From: Solwaraspora sp. WMMD1047
Lineage (GTDB): Bacteria; Actinomycetota; Actinomycetes; Mycobacteriales; Micromonosporaceae
Reading direction: 5' to 3'
DNA length: 64,000 nt
Assembly (NCBI RefSeq): GCF_029626155.1
Contig: NZ_JARUBL010000001.1
Coordinates: forward strand, 6,042,501 to 6,106,500
Below, piece after piece: positions 48,159 to 55,719 of the stretch. The position numbers were made by a program, and so were the translations under genes. Within the stretch, counting starts at the first letter, position 1. Each line of letters begins with the position of its first letter. The notes below the pieces were generated by a model. It had not been told where the DNA came from, made no database searches, and saw only the letters and a program-made list of their open reading frames with translations.

Positions 48159-49357
48159 TGGTTCGACAGTTCCTTCATCTCGGTGATCGCCGGCACCGCC
48201 ATCGGGTCGAGGCCGTGCGCCAGGGCCAGGTAGATCGAGGCGAAGTCCGGCACCGCGACCAGCGACGCCAGCCGCTCCAGCGCCGATCCGCCCTCCGCGG
48301 TGACCACGTCGCAGCGCACCCCGCGCCGCTCGGCCAGGGTCTGCACCGCGTCGGCGCGGCGCTCCTCGACCGCCAGCGGCTCGTCGGTGTCGTCCTCGGC
48401 GTTGAGCCCGCCGTCGCGCAGCAGCACCACCCGCAGCCGGGTCTGGGCCGCCTCCTCGTCGTCATCGTCCGGGTCGGCGAAGATGTCCCGGGCCGACTCG
48501 ACCAGGCCGCCGAAGACCCCGTCCAGCAGACCGACCCGGCCCCGCCCGGCCTCGCCGAGCGCGCCGGCCACCACCGGGTAGCGGGCGTTCGCCGACAGCG
48601 TGTCGGCGAACCGGCGGGCGGCCACCGTGGCCAGTGGCGACGACCCCCAGACGATCGGGATCGAGCCGGCCAGGCCGAGCGCGAGCGACTTGGCCGGATT
48701 GACGAACGACTCGGCGCTGGTCCGGCAGCGGTCCGCGTCCGAGTCCAGGCGGGCCGCCGTCTCCGCCAGGTCCGCCTCGTTGACCTTGACCATGCCGAGC
48801 GCCCGGGCGGCGAGCAGCACCGGCACCGTGAGCGCCCAGAGGCTGGCCCGGGCCGGGGCACGCCGGGGCACCGGAATGTACGGCGCCCGGGCGGACTCCG
48901 CGATCGACTGCAGCCGCGAGTCGGGCGGGCCGATGGCGACCAGCCGGGCGCCGCGCCGGGCGGCGGCCTCGGCGGCACCGAGTGCCTCCGGGCTACGGCC
49001 GGACGCGCTGACCGCGATGACCACGTCGGCGGCGCCGACCCAGCCGGGTACGCCGGCGCTGCGGTGCGGGATGACCGGCACCGGACAGCGCGGGCCGGCG
49101 ACCGTGGTCAGCACCTCCCCGGTCCGCCCGGCGGTGCCGATCCCGGCGATCACCACGGCCCGGGGGCGCCCCTCGTCGGCGAGCGCGGCCAGATTGGCCT
49201 CGGCCGCCAGCGACGCCGACTCGCGGACCTGGGCGCCCGCCGAGGCGGTGTGCCGCAGCATTCCACCCGGGTCGAGTTCGACGAGCGCGTTCGCGTCGTC
49301 GAGCAGCTCCTCGTCCGCGACCCGCCGCCCGCTCACCCCCGCGGTTCCTTCCATCAT
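48155..49357 (-). CDS. SIS-domain phosphoglucose/phosphomannose isomerase-like protein
   Basis: 400 residues. N-terminal SIS domain with PRAVVIAGIGTAGRTGEVLT and ADVVIAVSASGRSPEALGA; second SIS half with PIVWGSSPLATVAARRFADT and an isomerase-like region RYPVVAGALGEAGRGR. In the conserved actinobacterial block with manA and phosphomannomutase. Bifunctional archaeal PGI/PMI is its closest described relative, but enzyme activity of the actinobacterial branch is uncertain. The acidic patch DPDDDDEEAAQTR is lineage-specific. Confidence 0.88.
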   Translation of the reverse strand: MMEGTAGVSGRRVADEELLDDANALVELDPGGMLRHTASAGAQVRESASLAAEANLAALADEGRPRAVVIAGIGTAGRTGEVLTTVAGPRCPVPVIPHRSAGVPGWVGAADVVIAVSASGRSPEALGAAEAAARRGARLVAIGPPDSRLQSIAESARAPYIPVPRRAPARASLWALTVPVLLAARALGMVKVNEADLAETAARLDSDADRCRTSAESFVNPAKSLALGLAGSIPIVWGSSPLATVAARRFADTLSANARYPVVAGALGEAGRGRVGLLDGVFGGLVESARDIFADPDDDDEEAAQTRLRVVLLRDGGLNAEDDTDEPLAVEERRADAVQTLAERRGVRCDVVTAEGGSALERLASLVAVPDFASIYLALAHGLDPMAVPAITEMKELSNQ

Positions 49358-49412
49358 CGCCGTCCTCCCCGGTCGGCCACCGGTCCGGCGGCCGACAACC
49401 CGACGTGCTCGT

Positions 49413-49601
49413 TCACTTGACCTCCTGCGCGGGGCCGCCGCGCGCCTCGTCCAGCAGCAGCACCGGGACGTCGTCGCGGATCTCGAAGATCCGGCCGCAT
49501 TCCGTGCAGGTCAGGGTCTGCGCCACCGGGTCGTGGTCGAGCGGAGCGTGGTGCGTGTCCGGGCAGGCGAGAATCTCCAACAACTGCGGATCCAGGGCCA
49601 T
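49413..49601 (-). CDS. Trm112-family zinc-binding protein
   Basis: 62 residues, with a Cys pair in EILACPDTHHAPL and CTECGRIFEIRDDVPVLLLD. The Trm112 family activates methyltransferases in eukaryotes and archaea. In bacteria its role is less clear, but its co-location with the sugar-phosphate genes is conserved. Only three cysteines are present, and a fourth ligand may be His. Confidence 0.9.
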   Translation of the reverse strand: MALDPQLLEILACPDTHHAPLDHDPVAQTLTCTECGRIFEIRDDVPVLLLDEARGGPAQEVK

Positions 49602-49653
49602 CGTGCGGCTCCTTCCACGTGATGCGGCCGGCTCTCACCGGCGCGCAGGGATC

Positions 49654-51036
49654 TTATCGGCGGACCAGGTCGAGCACCTCGTCGCGGAGGGCGGCCATCC
49701 GCTCCGCGGTCGGCGCCTCCACGTTGAGTCGCAGCAACGGTTCGGTGTTGGACGGCCGCAGGTTGCACCAGGAGCCGTCGGCGAACCGCAGCGTGAGGCC
49801 GTCGGTCTCGTCGGTCTCCGCCTCCGGGTAGCTGGCGCGGACCTCGGTCAGCTTGCCGGCCTGGTCCCCGACGGTGGAGTTGATCTCGCCGGAGGCGACG
49901 TACCGCTCGTATTCGCGGCCCAGCTCCGACAGCGGCCGGTCCTGGCCGCCGAGCGCGGCGAGCAGGTGCATGGCGGCGAGCATGCCGGTGTCGGCGAACC
50001 AGAAGTCCCGGAAGTAGTAGTGCGCGGAGTGTTCACCGCCGAAGACCGCGTTGGTACGCGCCATGTCGGCCTTGATGAACGAGTGCCCGACCCGGCTGCA
50101 GACCGGTTCCCCGCCGTGCTCGCGGACGATCTCCGGGACCGCCCGCGAGGTGATCAGGTTGTGGATCACCACGGAGCCCGGGTGCCGGGTCAGCTCGCGG
50201 ACCGCCACCAGCGCGGTGATCGCCGACGGGGAGACCGGCTCGCCCCGCTCGTCGACCACGAAGCAGCGGTCCGCGTCACCGTCGAACGCCAACCCCACGT
50301 CGGCGCCGTGCGCGCGGACGGCCGCCTGCAGATCCCGCAGGTTCGCCGGGTCCAGCGGGTTGGCCTCGTGGTTGGGGAAGGTGCCGTCCAGCTCGAAGTA
50401 GAGCGGCACGATGTCCAGCGGGAGCGCCGCCAGCGCCTGGTCGCCGAGGACCGCCGGCACGGTGTGCCCGGCCATCCCGTTGCCGGCGTCGATCACCACT
50501 TTCAGCGGTCGGATGCCGGACAGGTCGACCAGGCCGCGCAGGTGCGCCGCGTAGTCGGCGAGCAGGTCCCGGCGGGTGAGCTCGCCGGTGCCGGCCGGCG
50601 GGTCCGGTTCGTTCTTGTCCAGCCGGGCCTGGGCCCGATCCCTGATCTCGGCCAGACCGCTGTCCTGGCCGATCGGCCGGGCGCCGGCCCGGCACATCTT
50701 GATGCCGTTGTAACCGGCCGGGTTGTGGCTGGCGGTGAACATCGCGCCCGGCAGGTCCAGCGCGCCGGAGGCGTAGTAGAGCAGGTCGGTGGAGCCGAGG
50801 CCGATGTCCAGCACGGACAGCCCTTCGGCGCGTACCCCGGTGGCGAAGGCCGCGGCCAGACCGGGTGAGGAGTCCCGCATGTCGTGCGCGATGACCACGG
50901 TGTCGCGGCGCTCCCCGGACGTCCCGAGCACCTCCGCGAAGGCCGCGCCGAGCGCCGCGGCCGCCCGCTCGTCCCACTGTCCGGGGACCAGACCGCGAAC
51001 GTCGTACGCCTTAACGATCTGGGACAAATCAGACAA
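49654..51036 (-). CDS. manB: phosphomannomutase/phosphoglucomutase
   Basis: 460 residues from TTG 51036 (MSDLSQIVKAYDVRGLVPGQ), chosen because AGGAG lies about 8-9 bases upstream; an upstream extension to 51144 lacks family residues. The phospho-Ser is in FTASHNPAGYNGIK, the metal site DGDADRCFV and the C-terminal sugar-phosphate loop RPSNTEPLLRLNVEA. It converts mannose-6-phosphate to mannose-1-phosphate for GDP-mannose. Same-strand cluster with Trm112, SIS and manA. Confidence 0.94.
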   Translation of the reverse strand: MSDLSQIVKAYDVRGLVPGQWDERAAAALGAAFAEVLGTSGERRDTVVIAHDMRDSSPGLAAAFATGVRAEGLSVLDIGLGSTDLLYYASGALDLPGAMFTASHNPAGYNGIKMCRAGARPIGQDSGLAEIRDRAQARLDKNEPDPPAGTGELTRRDLLADYAAHLRGLVDLSGIRPLKVVIDAGNGMAGHTVPAVLGDQALAALPLDIVPLYFELDGTFPNHEANPLDPANLRDLQAAVRAHGADVGLAFDGDADRCFVVDERGEPVSPSAITALVAVRELTRHPGSVVIHNLITSRAVPEIVREHGGEPVCSRVGHSFIKADMARTNAVFGGEHSAHYYFRDFWFADTGMLAAMHLLAALGGQDRPLSELGREYERYVASGEINSTVGDQAGKLTEVRASYPEAETDETDGLTLRFADGSWCNLRPSNTEPLLRLNVEAPTAERMAALRDEVLDLVRR

Positions 51037-51155
51037 CGAACTCGCTCCTAGACTCGACCACGGGTGACGGCCTGAGCGTATCGGAGCGGATGGCCGCACC
51101 AGCGGACAAGACGAGGGCCGCTCAACTGCATGCCGCGCCCCCACGGCAGCGCCGC

Positions 51156-51947
51156 TCAGCGCGGCACGCGCGGCAGGACCTGGGTCGCCCCGTCGTCGCG
51201 GGGCCGTCCCCGGCGGACCAGCAGCACGATCAGCGCCGCGCCGACCCCGACCAGGACCAACCCGAAGAGCATCACCACGGTGCTCAGGCCGAACCAGCCG
51301 GACTCCTCGGCGACCGGTCCGGCCACCCCGCCGGCCACCGGCGAGGTGGCCGGCGTCGGCTCATCCCCGCCCGGTTCCGTCGGCTCCGAGGTCGGGCTCG
51401 GCGTCGGGGTCGGGGTCGGGGTGGCCGAGCGGGTCGGGCTCGCCGGGCCGTTGCGGGAAGCGACCCTGGCCTGGTCGGTGTCCGCGCCGAGCGACCGGCC
51501 GCCCGCCGTAAACACCTCGCCGACGAAGGCCGCCCGACCGGCCGGCGCGGTGGCCAGGAAGGTCACCCGGTACCGGACCGCGACCCCGCGGCGTGGACAC
51601 AACTCGGCCCGGTCCGGCACGATCCGCCGGGCGACCACCAGTCCGTCACCGCCGCTGACCACGTCGACCGTGCGCCGCTCTCCGCCCCCCGCGTCCACCT
51701 GCACCAGCACCTGGTCGGGCGTCAGCCCGGGCAGCCCGATCGAGAGCTCGGTCCGCACCGCCACGCAGCCCGGCCCGCGCCGGTTCGCGGCGAGGTTTGC
51801 CGTACCGGCCCGGCCGCCGGCGGTGAACCCGCTCGACACCCGCAGCCGGACCTGATCCTCCTGCGCCGCCGCCGGGGCCCCGGCCACCAGCACGCCGGCG
51901 CCGACCAGACCGACGAGCAGGACCCCGGCCGTGGCCGTCCGCCGCAT
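51156..51947 (-). CDS. secreted, membrane-anchored protein of unknown function
   Basis: 263 residues from ATG 51947, where a signal peptide begins (MRRTATAGVLLVGLVGAGVL); a GTG 15 bases upstream is an alternative. After AAAQ cleavage there is a beta-rich domain (about 35-165) with two Cys, then a Thr/Pro-rich spacer (SATPTPTPTPSPTSEPTEPG) and a C-terminal TM helix with RRGR stop. This is the layout of a surface protein hung on the wall side of the membrane. No known family seen. Confidence 0.7.
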   Translation of the reverse strand: MRRTATAGVLLVGLVGAGVLVAGAPAAAQEDQVRLRVSSGFTAGGRAGTANLAANRRGPGCVAVRTELSIGLPGLTPDQVLVQVDAGGGERRTVDVVSGGDGLVVARRIVPDRAELCPRRGVAVRYRVTFLATAPAGRAAFVGEVFTAGGRSLGADTDQARVASRNGPASPTRSATPTPTPTPSPTSEPTEPGGDEPTPATSPVAGGVAGPVAEESGWFGLSTVVMLFGLVLVGVGAALIVLLVRRGRPRDDGATQVLPRVPR

Positions 51948-51965
51948 CCGCACCCCCCGCACCGC

Positions 51966-53450
51966 CTAGAGCTCGATCCCGGTCAGGACCAGCACCCGGG
52001 GCTCGGTGTAGTCGTCCATCGCGCTGCGCAGCCCCTCCCGGCCCACCCCGCTGCCCTTCATCCCGCCGTAGGGCATCTGGTCGGCCCGGTAGGACGGGAC
52101 GTCGCCGATGATCACCCCACCGACCCGCAGCGTCCGATCGGCCTCGAAGGCGGTCTTCAGGTTGTGGGTGAAGACCCCCGCCTGCAGGCCGTACACGGAG
52201 TCGTTGACGGCGGCGAAGGCGGCCGGTTCGTCGGCGACCGACTCGACCACCAGCACCGGTCCGAACACCTCCTCGGTCCGGACCCGGGCGTCGGCCGGCA
52301 CCCCGGTGAGCACCGTCGGCAGGTAGGACGCGCCGTCGCGGCGACCGCCGGTGACCACTGTCGCGCCGGCCCGCACCGCCTCGTCCACCCAGTGCTCGAC
52401 GCGTTCCGCGGCGGCGACGTCGATGAGCGGGCCGACGTCGGTCGTCTCGTCGAACGGGTCGCCGGTGCAGAGCTGCGTCACCGCCTCCACCAGCCTGGGC
52501 AGGAACCCGTCGAAGAGCCATTCGTGTACGAACACCCGCTGCACCGCGATGCAGCTCTGCCCGGCCTGGTAGTTGCCGAAGGTGGCGATCCGCCGGGCGG
52601 CCCAGGTGAGTTCCTCGTCGGCGGCCCAGTCGGAGCAGATCACCGCGGCGGCGTTGCCGCCGAGTTCCAGAGTGACGTGCTTGTCCGGCGCGGACCGCCG
52701 GATGGCGGCGCCGACCGGCCCGGACCCGGTGAACGAGACCACCGGCAGTCGCGGGTCGTCGACAAGCGCGGCGGCCCGATCGTTCGGCAGCGGGAGCACC
52801 GAGAACATCCCGGCCGGCAGGCCATCGCCCGGCAGGCCACCACCCGGCAGGCTGCCGCCCGGCGCGGTCGCCTCGGCCAGCAGCTCGCCGAGCAGCAGCG
52901 CGGTCAGCGGGGTGGTGGGCGCCGGTTTGACCACGATCGGCGCGCCCACCGCGAGCGCCGGGGCGACCTTGTGGGCGACCAGGTTGAGCGGGAAGTTGAA
53001 CGGTGTGATGCCGAGCACCGGCCCCTTCGGCACCCGGCGGACCAGGGCCAGCCGGCCGGTCGACGCCGGTTCGGTGTCGAGCCGCTGCAGCTCGCCGGAG
53101 AACCGGCGGGCCTCCTCGGCCGCCCACCGGAAGGTGCTGGCCGCCCGGGCTGCCTCGACCCGCGACCACTTCAGCGGCTTGCCGCTCTCGGCGGTGATCA
53201 GGTGAGCGACCTCGTCGGCCCGCTCGGTGAGCCGGCGGGCGACGTGGTCGAGCGCACCAGCCCGTACGTGCGCCGGGGTCGCGGCGGCCTCGGCGGCGAC
53301 CGCCGCGGCGGCGGCCACCGCACGCTCCACCTGATCGGGGGTGGCCAGGCTGGTCCGCCCGATCTCCCGGCCGTCGTACGGGTGCCGCACGACGGCCACG
53401 TCGTCGCTGCTGGTCGGCTCACCGGCGACGTAGAACGGGACTGGTTCCAC
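51966..53450 (-). CDS. NAD(P)-dependent aldehyde dehydrogenase
   Basis: 494 residues. Catalytic Cys is in YQAGQSCIAVQR, general base Glu in HVTLELGGNAAAV, cofactor FTGSGPVGAAI and the FNFPLNLVAHKVAPALAVGA segment. Family members act on small or aromatic aldehydes, or phosphonates; the substrate is undecided. A short Gly/Pro-rich insertion (GGSLPGGGLPGDGLPAG) is lineage-specific. The reading frame covers the full domain. Confidence 0.93.
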   Translation of the reverse strand: MEPVPFYVAGEPTSSDDVAVVRHPYDGREIGRTSLATPDQVERAVAAAAAVAAEAAATPAHVRAGALDHVARRLTERADEVAHLITAESGKPLKWSRVEAARAASTFRWAAEEARRFSGELQRLDTEPASTGRLALVRRVPKGPVLGITPFNFPLNLVAHKVAPALAVGAPIVVKPAPTTPLTALLLGELLAEATAPGGSLPGGGLPGDGLPAGMFSVLPLPNDRAAALVDDPRLPVVSFTGSGPVGAAIRRSAPDKHVTLELGGNAAAVICSDWAADEELTWAARRIATFGNYQAGQSCIAVQRVFVHEWLFDGFLPRLVEAVTQLCTGDPFDETTDVGPLIDVAAAERVEHWVDEAVRAGATVVTGGRRDGASYLPTVLTGVPADARVRTEEVFGPVLVVESVADEPAAFAAVNDSVYGLQAGVFTHNLKTAFEADRTLRVGGVIIGDVPSYRADQMPYGGMKGSGVGREGLRSAMDDYTEPRVLVLTGIEL

Positions 53451-53486
53451 ACCCGGGAGCCTAGTCGGGATCCGGGCCGGGCCGGG

Positions 53487-53762
53487 TCAGCCGCCGGCGA
53501 TCGACGGGAGCACCTGCACCTCCGCGCCCGCCGGGACGGGCGCGGCGAGGCCGCCGTGGCGGCGGCAGTCCTCCCCGTCGACGTAGACGTTGACGTAGCG
53601 GCGCAGCTCGCCGCGCTCGTCGCGGATCCGCCGGGCGAGTCGCGGCCACCGGTCGGCGACCTCGTCCAGCACCGCCCGCAGGTCACCGTCGGCGGCGATC
53701 GGCAGCCGGCTCTGCCCGGCCGCGTCGGGTCGCAACGCGCTGGGCACGAGTACGGTCACCAC
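53487..53762 (-). CDS. MoaD/ThiS-family sulfur-carrier-like protein
   Basis: 91 residues with a ubiquitin-like fold, ending in the diagnostic GG (VQVLPSIAGG). VTVLVPSALRPDAAG begins it. The C-terminal GG is activated and thiocarboxylated in sulfur-transfer pathways such as molybdopterin or thiamin synthesis. No moaE or thiF partner is adjacent. The gene follows the BNR-repeat gene with only a one-base gap, and such pairings recur in actinobacteria, with no known reason. Confidence 0.88.
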   Translation of the reverse strand: MVTVLVPSALRPDAAGQSRLPIAADGDLRAVLDEVADRWPRLARRIRDERGELRRYVNVYVDGEDCRRHGGLAAPVPAGAEVQVLPSIAGG

Positions 53763-53763
53763 C

Positions 53764-54849
53764 TCACACCACCGCGGCCCGCACGCAGAGCACGTCCGGC
53801 AGGTGGGCGGCCACCTGGGACCAGGAGTCGCCCTCGTCCCGGCTGGCGTAGACCTCGCCGGACCGGGTGCCGAAGTAGACCCCGGCGGTCGGCGCGTCGT
53901 CGACCGACATCGCGTCCCGCAGCACCGCCGGGTAGAACGGCTCGGCCGGCAGACCCTTGCTCAGGGCCTCCCAGCTGGTTCCCGCGTCGGTGGAGCGATA
54001 GACCCGGCACCGGCGGTCCGGCGGGAAGCGCTCGCCGTCGGCGACCAGCGGGAAGTTGTAGATCACCCCGGACCGGTGCGGGTGGGCCACCATCGGGAAC
54101 CCGAAGTCGGCCGGCAGGCCGTCGGCGATCGAGGACCACCGCTCGCCGCCGTCGTCGGAGCGGTAGACGCCGTGGTGGTTCTGGGCGTACAGCCGCTCGG
54201 GGTCGGCCGGGTCGCGGGCCACCTTGTGCACGCACTGGCCGAACTCGGGCCACTCGTCCGGCAGGAAGTAGGCCCGGATGCCGGTGTTGCCGGGGGTCCA
54301 GGTCGCGCCGCCGTCGGCGGTCCGGTAGACCCCGCCGGAGGACATCGCGACCAGGAGCCGGGCCGGGTCGTCGGGGTGCGGCAGCACGGTGTGGATCGCC
54401 TGGCCGCCGTAGCCGGCGCCCCACTCCGGACGGTGCGGGTGGTCCCAGAGCGCCCGGACCAGTTCGTAGGTGATGCCGCCATCGGTGGACCGGAACAGGG
54501 CGGAGGGTTCGGTGCCGGCGTAGACGACGTCCGGCTCGGACGCCGGGCCGGGGGCGAACTGCCAGACCCGGCCCAGGCTGGCGTCGGTGTCGACCGGGAA
54601 CGCCACCGGCGCCGACTCCGGCTCCCGCCAGGAGGCGCCCAGGTCGTCGCTGGTGGCCACGCTCGGGCCGAAGTGCGAGCTGGTGGTGCTGGCCAGCAGC
54701 CGGGGGGTGGCCCGGCGGCGGTCGATCCCGACCGCGTAGACGGCGGTCATCGGGAAGTGCGGCCCGCTCAGCTGCCAACTGACCCGGTCGTCGGTGCTGG
54801 TGGCCAGGAACAGGCCCTTGGCGGTGCCGATCGCGAGCAACACTGTCAT
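53764..54849 (-). CDS. BNR/sialidase-like beta-propeller protein
   Basis: 361 residues from ATG 54849, with GGAGGATTGACC upstream. Repeated SxDxGxxW-type blades are seen: SDDLGASWREPE, STDGGITYELV, TADGGATWTPG, SDDGGERWSSI and STDAGTSWEAL. The BNR/WD40-YVTN fold is used in glycosidases and in vitamin or photosystem assembly proteins; no catalytic residues can be named here. Without a signal peptide, so cytoplasmic. It is coupled with the MoaD-like gene. Confidence 0.85.
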   Translation of the reverse strand: MTVLLAIGTAKGLFLATSTDDRVSWQLSGPHFPMTAVYAVGIDRRRATPRLLASTTSSHFGPSVATSDDLGASWREPESAPVAFPVDTDASLGRVWQFAPGPASEPDVVYAGTEPSALFRSTDGGITYELVRALWDHPHRPEWGAGYGGQAIHTVLPHPDDPARLLVAMSSGGVYRTADGGATWTPGNTGIRAYFLPDEWPEFGQCVHKVARDPADPERLYAQNHHGVYRSDDGGERWSSIADGLPADFGFPMVAHPHRSGVIYNFPLVADGERFPPDRRCRVYRSTDAGTSWEALSKGLPAEPFYPAVLRDAMSVDDAPTAGVYFGTRSGEVYASRDEGDSWSQVAAHLPDVLCVRAAVV

Positions 54850-55006
54850 GGTCAATCCTCCGGTCCGATGGCGTCGTCGCATCCGCCGGCCAGTATCGAC
54901 CCGACCACCGACAAATGCCCGCCCGACCAGGCCCGCCGGCCGGCCGGCGATCCCGCGGGCCGGACCGGTCAGCGGCCCGGCGAGCGAGACCGGCCAGCGC
55001 GACCGG

Positions 55007-55714
55007 TCAGGAGCTGGCCGGGATCTCGGCGTAGCGGTCGACGGGCAGCAGGCGTACCCCGTCGGGGTGGTCCAGGGGCGCCAGCATCGCGACGGTGGCA
55101 GGGTCGTCGGCGACCTGCCCCTCGGTCAGGGTCAGGTACTCGGTCAGGTAGGTCCGCACCGGCTCGGCGGCCACCGTCTCCGGTCCGCCCGGCCCGGCCA
55201 GCTCGGTATCGACGTGCAGGGCGAGCAGCAGCATCCCCGGCACCCGGGGCCGGCCGCCGCCTAGCGCCGGCTGGAAATACGGCAGATCCAGCGCCCGCGC
55301 CCCGTGCCGGCCGTAGAAGCGCAGCCGGGCGGTCGGGTCGCCGTACGCCTCGCTGGCCTGGTGGGCGTCCGGCCGTTCGACCTCGGCGAGCATCAGGCAC
55401 GGCCGGTACTTCGCCCGCCACCGGTCGAGCTGGTGCAGGTGCAGCCGGGAGCCGATCCCGCCGGCCCGGGAGCCGGCCGTGACGGCCAGGTAGCCGAGCA
55501 GCAGCACCCGGCTGGCCGGTGACCATTCGCCGACAGCGGCGCCGAGCACCCGGTCGTCGTCGCCGAGGACCGCCGAGCCCTCCATCCCGCCGTCGCGCAG
55601 CCCGGCCTGGAACTCGTCGAGGGTGACCAGCTCGGCCGGCGGGAAGGCCGGCGCCAGCACCTCGTGGAAGACCCGGTCGGCCAGTTCGCCGACGGCAAGC
55701 TCGACAATCCTCAC
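55007..55714 (-). CDS. GNAT-family N-acetyltransferase
   Basis: 235 residues from GTG 55714. The acetyl-CoA loop is near AVTAGSRAGGIGSRLHLHQL, preceded by GYLAVT beta4. The C-terminal half continues through RLRFYGRHGARALDLPYFQP and an acceptor-side domain. The acceptor is not known. The gene start lies 5 bp after the stop of the large coiled-coil protein gene, so they are probably co-transcribed. Confidence 0.8.
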   Translation of the reverse strand: MRIVELAVGELADRVFHEVLAPAFPPAELVTLDEFQAGLRDGGMEGSAVLGDDDRVLGAAVGEWSPASRVLLLGYLAVTAGSRAGGIGSRLHLHQLDRWRAKYRPCLMLAEVERPDAHQASEAYGDPTARLRFYGRHGARALDLPYFQPALGGGRPRVPGMLLLALHVDTELAGPGGPETVAAEPVRTYLTEYLTLTEGQVADDPATVAMLAPLDHPDGVRLLPVDRYAEIPASS

Positions 55715-55719
55715 GCTGG

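Noticed and set aside
51090-54473. 1127-codon plus-strand frame opposite the aldehyde dehydrogenase and BNR genes
   Set aside because: Antisense shadow with low-complexity Arg/Pro composition; no start signal or domain.
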